Positions 1 to 11,689 of a DNA stretch of 64,000 nucleotides are shown here, piece by piece (within the stretch, counting starts at the first letter, position 1; each line of letters begins with the position of its first letter). This DNA comes from Atopsyche davidsoni (lineage: Eukaryota; Arthropoda; Insecta; Trichoptera; Hydrobiosidae): the NCBI GenBank assembly GCA_022113835.1, contig JAILWY010000029.1, forward strand, positions 10,001 through 74,000. Reading direction: 5' to 3'. The notes below the pieces were generated by a model that saw only the letters and a list, made by a program, of their open reading frames with translations, was not told where the DNA came from and did not search any database. The translations under genes were made by a program, and so were the position numbers.

Positions 1-1
1 G

Positions 2-550
2 ATCATCGCTAAATGCAGTAACTTAAACATAAATAGGAGCAGTCCAAGAACTGACGGTATCGATAGAAACAACTACTCGAATCAAAGTAGAAATTATCAT
101 GGCAACCGGAATAGAAACTTTAATACAAATCAAAATAATAATTACATCAGGAATAATCAATTTCCTAACAATCGAAACGGAAACTTCCCGAACAATTATT
201 TCAATAGAAATAATAATAATTTTAATAAACCTAGTTTTAATAACTTTAATAGACCAAATTTTAATAATACTTATGGACAAAATTTCAATCGTCCTAACTA
301 CTATCAAAACTATCGTAACAACAGACAATTTGAACAAAAGAATGTACCGACACCGACCCCCATGTCAAGCGTACAATCACACAAAAGTAACTACGTAAAA
401 CCTGTCTAAAATTTTAATACAGGACCCAGTAATTTCCAAACAAGCAAACCTAATTGTATCGCTGAAGAACTATTTAACGCGGAGACAAACGAAAATAGTT
501 CGGCAGAAGAAAATTTTCAATTCATGCCTCAACGAAAGAAAGCAACTTGA
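2..550 (+). pseudogene. errantivirus-like gag C-terminal fragment
   Basis: The frame open from base 2 encodes an Asn/Arg/Phe-rich tract of repeated NFNRPN-like words, the kind of low-complexity basic tail found at the end of Gag in Ty3/gypsy errantiviruses. It would act as the nucleocapsid-like RNA-binding part. No CCHC knuckle is visible. A stop interrupts it at 407-409. The same frame then continues through an acidic stretch to a stop at 548-550, where the protease frame opens in the -1 frame. That overlap is the usual gag-pol arrangement of this group. The 5' part of gag and the 5' LTR lie outside the window. The identification rests mainly on position before the protease and integrase. 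Confidence 0.6.
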
Positions 551-985
551 TCGAAGTGAACAATCATGATCAATTTCGACAGTTACCATACATTACAATT
601 AATGAACCTCCGATAAACTTACTAATAGACACGGGATCTAGTAAATCATTCCTTGACCCGAGCATAATTAACAAATATTTTAAAGACTTCATTAAACCTG
701 GGAATTTTAACGTAAGAACCGTAGCAGGAGAAAGCTGTCATGAAAATAGCATTTAAATGGGGTCATTCAAAGAATTTAAAACACCCGCTAAATTAAAATT
801 TTACTTATATAAATTCCACCTCACACTAGACGGATTAATTGGGATGGAAACCGTGAAATTATTAAAAATGCAGTTCGATTTTGAAAAACACATAGTAACC
901 GCTCCAAATGCATACAATGAATTGGTATACCATCCCTTTAAAATCATTAAAAAACAATTACGATTCCAGCTAACGGATCGGTCAT
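547..985 (+). pseudogene. errantivirus-like pol: retropepsin and start of RT linker
   Basis: The frame contains LLIDTGSSKSFLDP near 622-663, the active-site DTGS motif of a retroviral aspartic protease. A further conserved stretch (LDGLIGMETVKLL, about 820-864) matches the second half of a retropepsin. A premature stop lies at 754-756 between the two halves. After about 960 the reading frame no longer resembles pol: the reverse transcriptase that should follow is absent. This is a dead copy; the stop and the deletion break the polyprotein. Confidence 0.75.
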
Positions 986-989
986 TGCG

Positions 990-1260
990 GGCGTACCGAC
1001 AAATAAAAACGGTAACGCTGACGCATTGTCACGGATAGAAATAAACGCTAATGAATTGTACGATTTAATAGAAGACTATACAGATGATATCTCAATGTTA
1101 CCCCAGGTGGGCGACGATCCGATATTAGAAGACTTTGATAGTCAAACTAACGATACGGTACATACAAGTGTAGAGGACCCGATATTCGAAATACCATCGT
1201 CAGAAAAATCCATAAATACGTTTAAAAATCAAATAATATTCAAATTTTAAACAACAAAAT
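990..1260 (+). pseudogene. errantivirus-like pol: tail of RNase H and linker to integrase
   Basis: In a different frame from the protease, NGNADALSRIE (about 1008-1040) is the conserved NADALSR motif that closes the RNase H/tether region of Ty3/gypsy polyproteins. An acidic linker follows. Because it starts only a few dozen bases after protease sequence, the whole of RT and most of RNase H (normally well over 1 kb) has been lost by an internal deletion with a junction around 960-1000. The linker frame ends at a stop about 1250. Confidence 0.7.
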
Positions 1261-1529
1261 AATCAAAACAATAAAGCCATTCCCGGATGTTTCGAGAATT
1301 ATTTTGAACATACCTAAAGAAGAAAAGGCAATTATAAAAGTTTTTAAAGAATTCATAAAACCTAAGATAACTTACGGAATACAGTTAAACGACAATTAAT
1401 TAACCCCAACCTTGCAAAAACACTTCAAAAACAACGGATACATATTAGTTAAGTGTAACACAATACTTGAGGACGTTGTCGATACAGATCAACGAGAAAT
1501 TATCTTAAAAAATTACCGTGTATGAAAAA

Positions 1530-2277
1530 CGAATCATAGAGGCATCAACGAAACATTAGAACATTTAAAAAGAAAGTACTATTGGCCTAAAATGAAGGAG
1601 TTAATTTCTAATTTTATTAATAATTGCGACGAGTGTAATGTGAAAAAATATGACAGAAACCCTCTGAATATTAAACTTAATATAACTCCCACACCTAGTA
1701 AACCATTCGAAGTAATCGTAATGGATACGTTTACGTGTAAATCACAGAGATTCTTAACATTAATAGATAAATTTTCAAAATATGCACTAGCTTATCCCGT
1801 TGAATCAGTTAACATGATCAATGTTATAGAATCATTAAATGTATACTTTTCACATCATGGCTTACCATTAGCAATAGAGTGCGACTCAGGCAAAGAGTTC
1901 GATAACCACGCTCTAAAAGAATTCTTGAGATTACATAAAATCAAAATTCATTACGGCTCACCGATTCATCATGAATCACAAGGTACAATAGAAAGATTAC
2001 GTTCAACACTTATCGAACACCTTAGGATATTAAATGCGAACACTTCAAACATAAAACAAGAAACGACCTAAGCAATTTTGGCATACAACCATACCATACA
2101 TTCTAGTAACAAAACAACACCATTAGAAATAACATTAGGACACATTAATAAATGGGATTATTTCGACATTGACACCGAACAATTGGTAACTCAAAATTAC
2201 GTAGAAAGACACAAGGAAGCTACCCGATTGATGTACCAAACAATTAACGAAAAATTAACCTATAAAAAAGAAATATG
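1530..2277 (+). pseudogene. errantivirus-like integrase
   Basis: A Zn-binding HHCC-type region is readable (NHRGINETLEHL, then NNCDECNVKK at about 1617-1650). The DDE catalytic core follows, with Asp in VMDTF (about 1720), Asp in ECDSGKEF (about 1880-1900) and Glu in ESQGTIERL (about 1972-1998), the expected order and spacing for a retroelement integrase. A stop at 2069-2071 splits the C-terminal part, which resumes with AYNHTIHSSNKTTP, a typical Ty3/gypsy integrase motif. All three catalytic acids are visible, but the frame is broken and the upstream RT is missing, so the copy cannot be active. Confidence 0.85.
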
Positions 2278-4481
2278 ATTAATAAGGCGAATTTAAATAG
2301 AGAAACTTTAGATACAATAGATTTAGAAGAACCTATATACATTAAGAATAGTGGGGAAATTAGAAATAAATTAGCTAAGAAGTTTAAAAATCTAGATTTA
2401 GTAATCAAACTAGCAATAAAGTATTTAGCGAAGGCCTTACGAGGCATAAGAACGAGGTTAAACGTCCTAAAAAGAAATATTGATTTCAGAATGATCTGGG
2501 CGGCAGCCGTCGTGATCATGCTGATGACGATCGGCAAAGGACAAATTAAACTAAGCAAAATAGAAGATAACAACCCCGGAATATTACCTTTTAAACTAGG
2601 GATAGCGAGAGTACAAAGAGCTAACCATATATTTATCCATTATGTAGAATTAAAACCCATCAGGACTCAACTTTACGTTATTAAAGACCAATTTGAACGA
2701 TTAAAAATCTTAGCTAGTTGTTTACGCATGTAAACGCCATCTCTGTGTTAACAGCCATATATATATATGTACAATTTGTTTAGTGTTACGTTTTAACAAA
2801 AGTTCAAATAACGAAGACTAAAAAGAACACTAGAAAACAAAGGAGGGTCGATGAAAGGGACTCTCGCATGTTTCAGAAGCATCGCCAAGCCCCAGTATTT
2901 GAACGACAGTCATTTGGCCAAGACTCGACCCGTTACGATCTACACTTCTACATCAAAGAAAAAACCTCACGGCATCTTTCATTCAGGGATCACAAGAAGC
3001 GCGATGAAAGTTTGACACTAGTAATAACTTGCATGCGATCATAAAGAATGAACTCAAGACTCTTTTCGAAACGATTGAGTACAAGTTGACTAAAACAATT
3101 AATAAAATTAATGTATACGTTAAGGATATGAGATCCAAGAGAGGTCTGATTAACGTTCTCGGAAATATAATTAAGAGCATAACAGGGAACTTGGATGGCA
3201 GTGATGCAGAGCATTTTAATTCTTTAATACAATCCCTTCAGGAAAATCAAAATAAAATTATAAGAAACACTAAATCAGGCGTATCTCTTCACCTAAAAAT
3301 GATAGAAGATTTTAACAAAACCTTCAATTCAATCAAACACAATGAAAATAAAATCTAAACTAAAATAATGGAAATGACAGTCCTAACTAAGGACATTTTT
3401 AAATTACAGAATTATATTGAAATCAATTGACAATCTTTACAATACCATTTGCAATATGCACGATATAATATCAGATATTGAAAATGCTATTTTGTTTTCA
3501 AAACTTAGAATTCCTCATCCATCGTTAATTTGTGTTGAATATGTTAAAAAGATGATAGCGTTAATTGAAAAAAGCGAAATTTCACCGTATCTTGTTGAAC
3601 CAAAAGAATATTATAATGTATTAAAAGTAGACAGTTACCTGTCGAACGATCGAATAATTTTCCTTATAAAATTTCCCATCATAACCGATAGAGAATTTAA
3701 TTACTACCATTTGTACCCCATTCCTAATAAAAATAATGAAACCATCTTACCAAATACTAACTTCTTTATCCGCGAGAGTGAATACTATAGATACACAGAA
3801 AATGAATGTGACCTCCTAAACAAAGACTATTTATAACTCAAGATGACAGTACATGCCTAGAGCTAATATTCGAAATGAAAAACCCAATAAATTGTAAGAC
3901 GACGCCAATTCGAATTAAAGATTCAATCGTGCAAGCCATTGACAGTGCAAATTATATATTAATAACCTACTTTGCAACAATTCAACTGCAATGTACTGAA
4001 ACCAAATTTATCAGCGGAGCATATGTCTTGCAACTTCCAAAAGAATGTAGATTTAAACTACAAAACACGACATACTCCAATCACCAAGACGACATACTCC
4101 AATCACCAAGACGACATAAAAGGAAAACCAATCATACTACCGCAACAAGAAGAGTTCTTCGTTTTGAACAAAAATGCTGAAGAACAACTTATAGTTTTAA
4201 ATAAACTAAGAATAAGTAACAAGATAAAGAAAGATTACGAAATATTGAAAGAGAACGTCAAGAACATAGAAGAAACAAAGGATGTCCACCCAGCAGTCTG
4301 GACAATACCGACATATTTAATCATTTTAATAATTCTAGTAATAGCAGCTATGTACTACGCCTTTCGGATTAAGAAGAAAGAAGCAACCGCCGACACCGAT
4401 TTGAATTTAGTACTCGTGAAGCCCATAAATTCAAAACTTGAGGAGGGAGGAGATACGAGTTCATATCGCCTTCGGAGCTAA
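2275..4481 (+). pseudogene. errantivirus envelope-like region (degenerate)
   Basis: Downstream of integrase, several broken frames show the layout of an insect errantivirus env (F-type glycoprotein): a hydrophobic segment near 2490-2540, a basic furin-like site followed by a hydrophobic stretch near 3130-3190, a long coil-forming region, and a C-terminal membrane anchor (about 4300-4365) with a basic cytosolic tail. Stops at 2731-2733, 3356-3358 and 3834-3836 interrupt it. A 22-bp tandem duplication at 4067-4110 shifts the frame before the membrane anchor. In the family this protein mediates membrane fusion; here it is non-functional. The call comes from order and motifs, not from sequence comparison. 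Confidence 0.7.
4439..4453 (+). other. candidate polypurine tract
   Basis: A purine-only run (gaggagggaggaga) lies just before the end of the env-like frame, where errantiviruses place the plus-strand primer next to the 3' LTR. Confidence 0.45.
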
Positions 4482-5111
4482 AACACATTCCGCATCGATC
4501 GGCATAAGACGTCAACATTAGACGATAGGGTCACAACATAAAAAAAAACCCAGCTGCGACCCCCAGGCGGAAACGATCTGAGTGACGATAACCACAGGAG
4601 CCCCCAGGCTGAAAACCCTATTGTATAAGGACCGCATATTTAGTATAAGATTCAATGTTAGCTAGACTTTTGTGTTGTAAAGCACTTGTATTGAAACTAT
4701 TCTTAAATAAAAACCATTTTTTTTTTGGAGTTATTCCGGAAACGATATTTAATTCCCGCATACAATGTGTTAAAACCGACAAAGTACACTCGCGACGAAC
4801 ATGGAGAAATACAATAATTTATCATATGTATCTACAAATTGGTACATTTGATAATCCTAATCTACTCGTTGAACTCACAACTCAAATCACCTACAGTAAT
4901 AATGAGGGTTGATTTTTGAACTTCTTTCTTAAATAAGAATAAGTTACCCGTAACCCTAAATGTCAAATAAATCTTGATTTTACCGGAAACTGTACACTTA
5001 CGAATCCAAAGACATTATAAACCTAGTACTTAAACATATATCTTATTGATTTAAAACTATTAAACATATTTAAAATAAAACTTTTTTAAACTCCGTATCT
5101 GACTTCACGTA
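4454..5111 (+). repeat. probable 3' LTR of the errantivirus-like element (limits uncertain)
   Basis: The AT-rich segment after the polypurine tract has no coding potential, contains TATA-like words (tgtataagg near 4621) and an aataaa at about 4706, as an LTR would. The second LTR is outside the window, so neither border can be proven. The right part may be altered by the adjoining piggyBac insertion. Confidence 0.35.
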
Positions 5112-5115
5112 TTAA

Positions 5116-6150
5116 CCCTTTGCACTCGAGAGGTGCGGATTCCGCACCACACGATGTAATGCCGCAACTCGAGAGGTGCGGATTCCGCACCAATTTGCTT
5201 GGTGCGGAAATTCGATGTGCGGTGATAACTATTTACGGTTTTTTATCTGGTGATTTCTTGTTTATGTTTATGTGATCTTGTTCTTTAAAGTTCGTTACTA
5301 AGCACTGCCCATATAATTTTACAAAGATCATGTTATCCCCCTTTCAAACTACGCTAGAATTTCTTATCCAAGATTAGTGCGGCACCATAAAGCGAACTGC
5401 ATTTTTGGTCTCAGTTCGACCTTGACAGCCATGGCAAAATGACTAGATGTATACCTAATCAACCCATATATTTTTTGCTTGTACTTCTTATCGTAATCAT
5501 TCATTTGAGGGTCCTTATTTGCTTAAACTTATATTGCACTGAAGAATAGACTTTTTTCTCCCTCACAATATCAATAACCTTTCCATTCACTTATCGTACC
5601 ATTATTTTGTTTGCTTTATAATATATAATAATATTATGATAATGTGTATCTCACTAAACAGCTGAGAGGAGAACAGCCGCTTAATCACTTGCGGTATATG
5701 AAAACCTTAGTTCGGCAATTGACTGGAGATTTTCGTCAGACACGTGCTAGAGCTTCACTTCAACCTGCGATTCCGAAAATCCGCCTAAGTGGAAGGCTGC
5801 ATAACATTCTAACAGGAGTTAGGAAGGATTACAAAGTCTGTTCTCAAAAAAATAAACCCGGCAAAAGACATCAAACGACATACTTTTGTGATACTTGTCC
5901 CGAAAACCCGGGCATGCATCTCGGCAATTGTTACATGAAATATCATACAAAGCAAAATTACAAAGACTTATGTTTACGAACCTATCTTCGTAAAGATGTT
6001 AATATACATTAAATATTAAAATTAAAAAAATTATGTGTCAATTTGTGTGTGTGAACATTTTAAGTTAGAGGTAAAAAATTCACCGAAAGTGATACGAAAC
6101 GCTTCGAGTTGCTGATTAGTCCGCGCGGAAACGGTCTCGAGCGCAAAGGG
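5116..6150 (+). mobile_element. piggyBac-family relic 1 with TTAA target duplication
   Basis: The element is flanked by TTAA at 5112-5115 and 6151-6154, the canonical piggyBac target duplication. Its ends are CCCTTTGCACTCGAGA and, read inward from the right, CCCTTTGCGCTCGAGA. Two subterminal copies of a hairpin word (gtgcggattccgcac) lie at the left end and probably mark transposase-binding sites. At 1,035 bp it is far shorter than an autonomous copy and keeps only the transposase C-terminus. Confidence 0.88.
5644..6012 (+). pseudogene. piggyBac transposase C-terminal fragment (cysteine-rich domain)
   Basis: About 122 residues are readable. The first half matches the end of the DDE-fold region. 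The second half is the cysteine-rich zinc-binding C-terminal domain that recognises the element ends (CSQKN...YFCDTCPENPGMHLGNCY...YH). The catalytic Asp residues are absent because the upstream two thirds of the transposase is deleted. It lies inside the TTAA-bounded element, so it is a relic and not a host gene. Confidence 0.8.
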
Positions 6151-6154
6151 TTAA

Positions 6155-7126
6155 AAAAAAAATCCGTTTACATTTTTTTACTGGCAACTCACGTATGTTT
6201 CAACAATTTTATAAATAAAGACTACTTTTTTTTTTCTTTTAAATTCTATTTTGTTAAAGAGAAATCGTGAAAATAAAGTACCGTTAAATCTGGAGATAGG
6301 TGTCCATATCAAATGATTAATCTGAAATATAATAATTATTTCAGTATAAATTTATGCATGTTAAATATATGCACAATATATGTGCTAATGATAACGTTCA
6401 CAGAAGCAGAAGCTTTTAGAGTGTTCGGAACTACATGGGAACTAAAAAAATTAGATTCTTTATTGCTCTGCTTATAAGGCAAAAAGTACAGAAATTAAAG
6501 AAAGAAATCCTATACGTGGCAAACAAAATGGATAAATTTAGAATCAAGTTTAAGTTGACATGTGAAGTATGTAGTAAATGGACTTGCCTATTAAGGAAAG
6601 GATGAGAGACGAGAAGATTTAACTGCACTTGGAGAGTTCTATATTCTCAAGCTGATGAAACCGTTCTCAGGTCACAGAATATGTGACATTAAAAAAAGTT
6701 TAAGCCTCGTTATGATTAAATAAAAGAAAAACCTTTAAAAAGATCAGTGCGGTCAACATTGTAATGTTGATTTCTTCTAAAATACTATTTTATATAATGG
6801 TACTTCATTTTTTAAATATATATTCACCTTTCCCCCGATTTACACTGAGAATGGGTTTCTTAGAAAACCGAGTAAATAGAAATCAAACATACATGTGCAT
6901 AATTCAGTCAATTATTTCAACATAAAATAAAACTGAATATATAATTTTTTAAAAATTAAAAAAAACGGTCTGTTCATAAGATGACACAAATAGAAAAGTA
7001 TATGTGTGTAGTTCATTTTGCACATGGAAACAAGAAATAGAATTTATTTTTAAATAACCGACAATTCAATTACTTTCGTAGACTGTTATTCTATTCATTG
7101 CGATTGGTACGACATCACTTTCATCA
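6155..7126. other. AT-rich intergenic stretch, no gene seen
   Basis: Short unrelated frames only, with homopolymer runs. No domain, RNA gene or repeat end was recognised. Confidence 0.6.
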
Positions 7127-7134
7127 CTCTATAG

Positions 7135-8570
7135 CACGGGTCCCCAACCTTTTAGGACCCAAGAGCACAAATGGCGCCCGCCGGACGGGCGGCGGGCGCC
7201 ATTTATTTTTTCAAGGTATTTTTCTGCTCCCGAAAGTAGTTCCAAAGCCCAGCTAAAAAAAAAAAAAAAAAAAAAAAAAAGAAAAATAGATTTTCTAGAA
7301 GCGCTACTTAGTTTTTGGCTTTCACATATAGATGGCTCTTACTACATATTAAACGCAATAATTTTTTTTTATAATATATTATGGATTGGCTGGGCTACAC
7401 TTGGCCAAAAAGTGTAAAATTGGTGGGATGAATGGTTTCGGTCCGACGGTCATTTTATTGTCACGGTATTCGTGTACTGACAAAGACATGGCAAAAATGT
7501 GTAGCTAGCGAGGGACGATACATTGAATAAACTATTTTTATTATTGTATTTTTTTTGAAATTATCCACTTTTCATTGATAAAAAAAAACCAGAAACTTGT
7601 GGCACACCTAGTTGGACATTTGATTTATTTAATTGTCACTTTATTTTGCTATATCGAAAGTTGATTTTTTTACAGAGAAAAAACTATAAATTATATTTAT
7701 CTATTTTTTATTATTTAATTAACGTCCATTTTAAGGGTAAAATAAAATCTTGAAGATGTTGAAAAATTGGATAAAATGACGACTTTTCAAAACCAAAGTT
7801 TGTTAATGATTTTTTTTTTTTAAATTTTTTAAATAATATGGCGCACATGGTTTATATTTAATCTTTTAATTTCAATTAAAAAAAAAACTTTTAAATGTTT
7901 AGGACTCTTGTAAAATGGGCCAGATGAATCTCCAAATTCCTACAATCGGGATTTTTTTTTTTTATCATATTAATAGTAAATTTATAAGATATAAAAATAT
8001 ATTTTATTCGAAAGAAGGAATGTATCAAACTTTTTGCATTTAAATTTTTTCGATTGGTGCAATGGATTTTTCGCAAAACGGACTAGAAAATGATTAAAAA
8101 AACTCGATTATGCAGACTAGGCCCTTAAGCTCCAAAAGGTACGTCGGTGTGATTTTGTTTATTTCAAAATGCATAAATATAATGAATATTAAAAGTTTAT
8201 TTCATAAACATTGGCCCGCTCAGGTAACTAGCCGCCCTAAACCAGACGCTGATTTGTAAATCTAATTAAGATTATTGTCCCATCGACGCTCGGCAAAAAT
8301 AATTTTATTGCCCGTCGGTACCTGTCCTAAACCGAAAATATTTTCAAAACCCACAAACTCCAATGGCGTTCTAATTTTTCGCCCACTGTTTAATTAATTT
8401 TTTTTTTGATTACTAAATATTTTTTTTTTTTTTAAATATTTTTTTTTTTTTTTTAAATATTTTTTTTTTTAACATAAATATTTTTTTAATTGTGGTCGGA
8501 GAGCGGCGGGCGCACGTAAAATCGTCGGCGGGCGCCATGGCGCCCGCGGGCACAGGGTTGGGGACCACCG
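7135..8570. mobile_element. non-autonomous hAT-superfamily element with 8-bp target duplication
   Basis: A perfect 8-bp duplication CTCTATAG flanks the element (7127-7134 and 8571-8578). The ends are inverted repeats with the hAT signature GGTCCCCAACC: CACGGGTCCCCAACC on the left and, inverted, CGGTGGTCCCCAACC on the right. Next to each end is a GC-rich hairpin (cgcccgcc...ggcgggcg). The interior of about 1.3 kb is AT-rich with long A and T runs and no transposase frame, so the copy depends on an enzyme encoded elsewhere. Confidence 0.9.
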
Positions 8571-8578
8571 CTCTATAG

Positions 8579-9955
8579 TATGGGATGAGGTTCAAGTTTT
8601 GACGTTAGTTTATTAATGTGAGAGTTCTTTCAACATTCAGGTCATTTTGTAAAAAATGATAATGAAAAATGAAATATAAGCGACGGTGTTAGCAAGGGAA
8701 CTAATAAAAATGACTACTTGTTTCCTATATTTAAATCAAATATTTTAATAACCGTGTACAAGGGAAATTGTCTAAATATAGTATCGTTTAAATCGGGGGA
8801 TCTGTGTATATATCAAATGATTAATCTCAAACATTGTAATTAATTCAATATGAATTTATGAAGGTAAATTACCTAAGAATTATGACAATTCGATATATTA
8901 ATGAAAACTCTGCGCTCAGAATACTCATAAGGGATTTTCGAAATACACTTATTTTACACGAGTAAAGTCAAACGTCGACAGATTATTTTAAATTATATTA
9001 TGAAAATTACGTTATTACATTAAGCAATGTAAAATTTATTTTTAATATACGATAAGATTGATCAAGTCTCAACAAACGCATATCTAACTCGTATTCTGTA
9101 ACGAAACAAATCGAAACCTCACACAAATGCACCTAACATGTAAAAATTATAAAAAAATAATTTTAAAAAGCCTAACCAAACCTGGAGTAATAAAATCTGA
9201 AAGTAACTATACCGACAGTAGATAAAACGAATCTTGTATACCTTAATAAAATAAAACAAATAACGATTGAATAACTGATGATCTAACCTAATGTAATTTT
9301 AGTACAAATCAATAAAGATATGCACTCCTCCTATATTAGTATATTTACTAATCTATATGAGTAACTAAAGAACAACTGCATAGCACTGAAACCTGACTGC
9401 ATAGAAAATTTTGCTGCTAAATATATATCTATCTATATCCTACAATTATTTGATTAAAACATCTGTTTTAAAAAACAGATACTGTTCTAAAATAATAACA
9501 CATCAAAAAATCTTAAAATAAAAAAACAATTTGTGAAGAACAACATAAGAAAATAATCTATCAAATACACATAAATGTAAAAGAAACAGGTGTTAAATTC
9601 TACAAGAAATGTAACACGCGTGCTGGCTTTTTGGAACATGACAGATTCATAAGAAAGTTGACCGGAAGCGAGTGACACCTCGTGCAGTAGTTTATCACAC
9701 ATGTTTATACCGGATTCGGATAGACAGATTCCATATTTAGGTATAAACAGACCGTTTATTAATTACTTATTCCGATTATCAGATTAATATTCATTTGAAT
9801 TGTGTTAAACACTTCTTGGTGTTCAATTAATTTTTTTATTTAATATATATTAACTTGTATGAGCCATACTACTCACGAGCAAAAAATAATATTAAGTTTG
9901 ATTGTGTTTAAATAAATAAATTTCCGATAAAAATAATAAAATAATATGCTCAATT
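8579..9955. other. AT-rich intergenic stretch, no gene seen
   Basis: No coding signal, RNA gene or recognisable element end was found. Confidence 0.55.
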
Positions 9956-9959
9956 TCTA

Positions 9960-10330
9960 CCGTGAAATATTACCAAATGATCAAATGTCATTTTAGGACA
10001 TGCTGTGCATTTTACAGCAAACAAATCCTTTTCTTCAATTTTTTTTTCACATCTAATAAAAATCTCAAACTTACTCATATTTAGATAAACTACAGCCTAA
10101 AATATTCAATTCTTACCTGCCTGTGGTAGGTGGTTGTGAATTGAGAAATTAATAAATAAATTAATAAAATTGTCTATCGCAAAATGATAAAACAATGTAA
10201 AATTATTAAAGATGCAAGTCTCAAAGTAATTGGCTTATAAAACTCCACATGCATACTTATTTATATGCTTATGCTTCTGCATAGCAACAAAGAAGTAATT
10301 CTAATTTTTCTATACAAGGAATAGATGATG
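9960..10330. repeat. partial third copy of the cassette-flanking module
   Basis: Several words recur in the same order as in 14,240-14,530: 'atgtcattttaggacatgc' against 'atatcattttgggacaagc', 'aacaatgtaaaattattaaagat' against 'aacattgtaaaattactaaagat', and 'cttctgcatagcaacaaagaag' against 'tttctgcataacaaaaggaag'. The segment therefore stands to the exon cassette at 10,691 as 14,240-14,530 stands to the cassette at 14,621. Confidence 0.6.
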
Positions 10331-10690
10331 CTATGTGAAAATAAATTCTAATGTGAGAATCAGACATACGAGAGCAATAAAAATGTTGTATCAAATGTGT
10401 TTATTTAAAATGCTGGCTCATATATTTTCTTAAATCTGTCACGTTCCGTCAACCGAAGGAATATGGTCGTTGGGTTAGAATGCTAAAACTCCATTCAACC
10501 TAAAAGCAACTTGTGACAGATGCAAAATACAGATTAAGCAATAATGAAAAGTGCTTTATAATGGAAAACAGTTATTAAATTTTGATGGAATACACAAAGC
10601 ACTATCGAAAAATACTACTTTAAAATAAATTGAGTGGAATCAGTAACTCATGCTAACCGCACGACATTGTATTAGAGTAAAAACACTCAC

Positions 10691-10799
10691 CGGCTGAAGC
10701 GCCTGCAGGCCCGATCAAGCTTTCCGCTGTCAATATCTTGCAGCTCAGGAAAGGCCGCATAACTCCTTACACACTGCTACCACATAACACTCTGTGAAC
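10691..10799 (-). ncRNA. candidate noncoding exon A (class I cassette)
   Basis: On the minus strand the segment begins after TTGTTTTTCAG and ends before GTGAGTGTTT, a strong acceptor and donor 109 nt apart. All three frames contain stops, so it is not an internal coding exon. It shares the internal words GCAAGATA and GAAAGCTTGA with the other class I cassettes. Last cassette of the array in transcription order. Confidence 0.45.
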
Positions 10800-11532
10800 C
10801 TGAAAAACAATAAATTCACTATTAATATTTTCTGGGTTTATTCAAGCTTTGTTTTTAAATAACCGTTGTTTTCAAAATGTTGGTATACAAGTATATTTGT
10901 AACTAAAGGCTCTGTTATTATAATAATCTACCCTGAACTATTGTGATAATTAGTCTTATATTTTTGTATTACTTTTTTTTAAATTTTATTGATAAATGCA
11001 ACTGTGTTAGATTAAAGTGACGGCTGTGATTCCAGATTTGCCACAGATATATAATAATATGATGTGCTACTCTTACGGCCTTGTAAAATCGGTGAAGTTG
11101 TTGTAATTTGAAGAGTATTTATAAAAGATCTTAAATCTTCAATGTATAATTTAATTTATATTCATAAATAAGAGTAGTTGGAAAAGTGATATTAATTGAA
11201 TTCAAAGTGACAAAAGAATGAAGGAATACAAATATATGTTAATATATTTGTATATTTATTACTTATAGCTGATTGCTGGATTTGCTGTTAAACTACTGTT
11301 TAGTGTTTACAGATTAAAGCAACTGGTAAAATTTAATAGATCTGTGGGATTTTCTAGGATAATTTTACATTTGATCTACAGCAAATTTGTAACAATCATT
11401 TCTTTGACCGATAAATTTAAATGTACCTGTTTAAAGAGATCCATGACACATTTTATGACTTCTTGTCCACTTCACCACTGAGTCTGAAAACTGTTAAACA
11501 CTCTTCAAGGAGAATATTAGTTCACCAAAAAC

Positions 11533-11633
11533 AGCACATCACTAGAACCACCACAAACACACATCACTAGAACCACCACAAACACACATCACTAGAACCA
11601 CCACAAACACACATCACTAGAAGCACCCCAAAC
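11533..11633. repeat. 25-bp tandem repeat, four units
   Basis: The unit cacatcactagaaccaccac plus about five bases repeats four times, the last with substitutions. Copy 2 has a single corresponding unit at about 18,177, so the array expanded after the segmental duplication. Confidence 0.85.
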
Positions 11634-11642
11634 ACACAACAC

Positions 11643-11689
11643 CTCTTTGCAGACTGCACTAAACTGGTCAAATGTGACCTCTGCTGCCA
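11643..11689 (-). ncRNA. candidate noncoding exon E (class II cassette, short)
   Basis: Minus strand: preceded by TATTGTGCCAG, as in the other class II cassettes, and ended by a weak donor (GTGTTG) at the position aligned with GTACTT in copy 2. The acceptor side is well conserved, the donor is doubtful. Confidence 0.25.
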
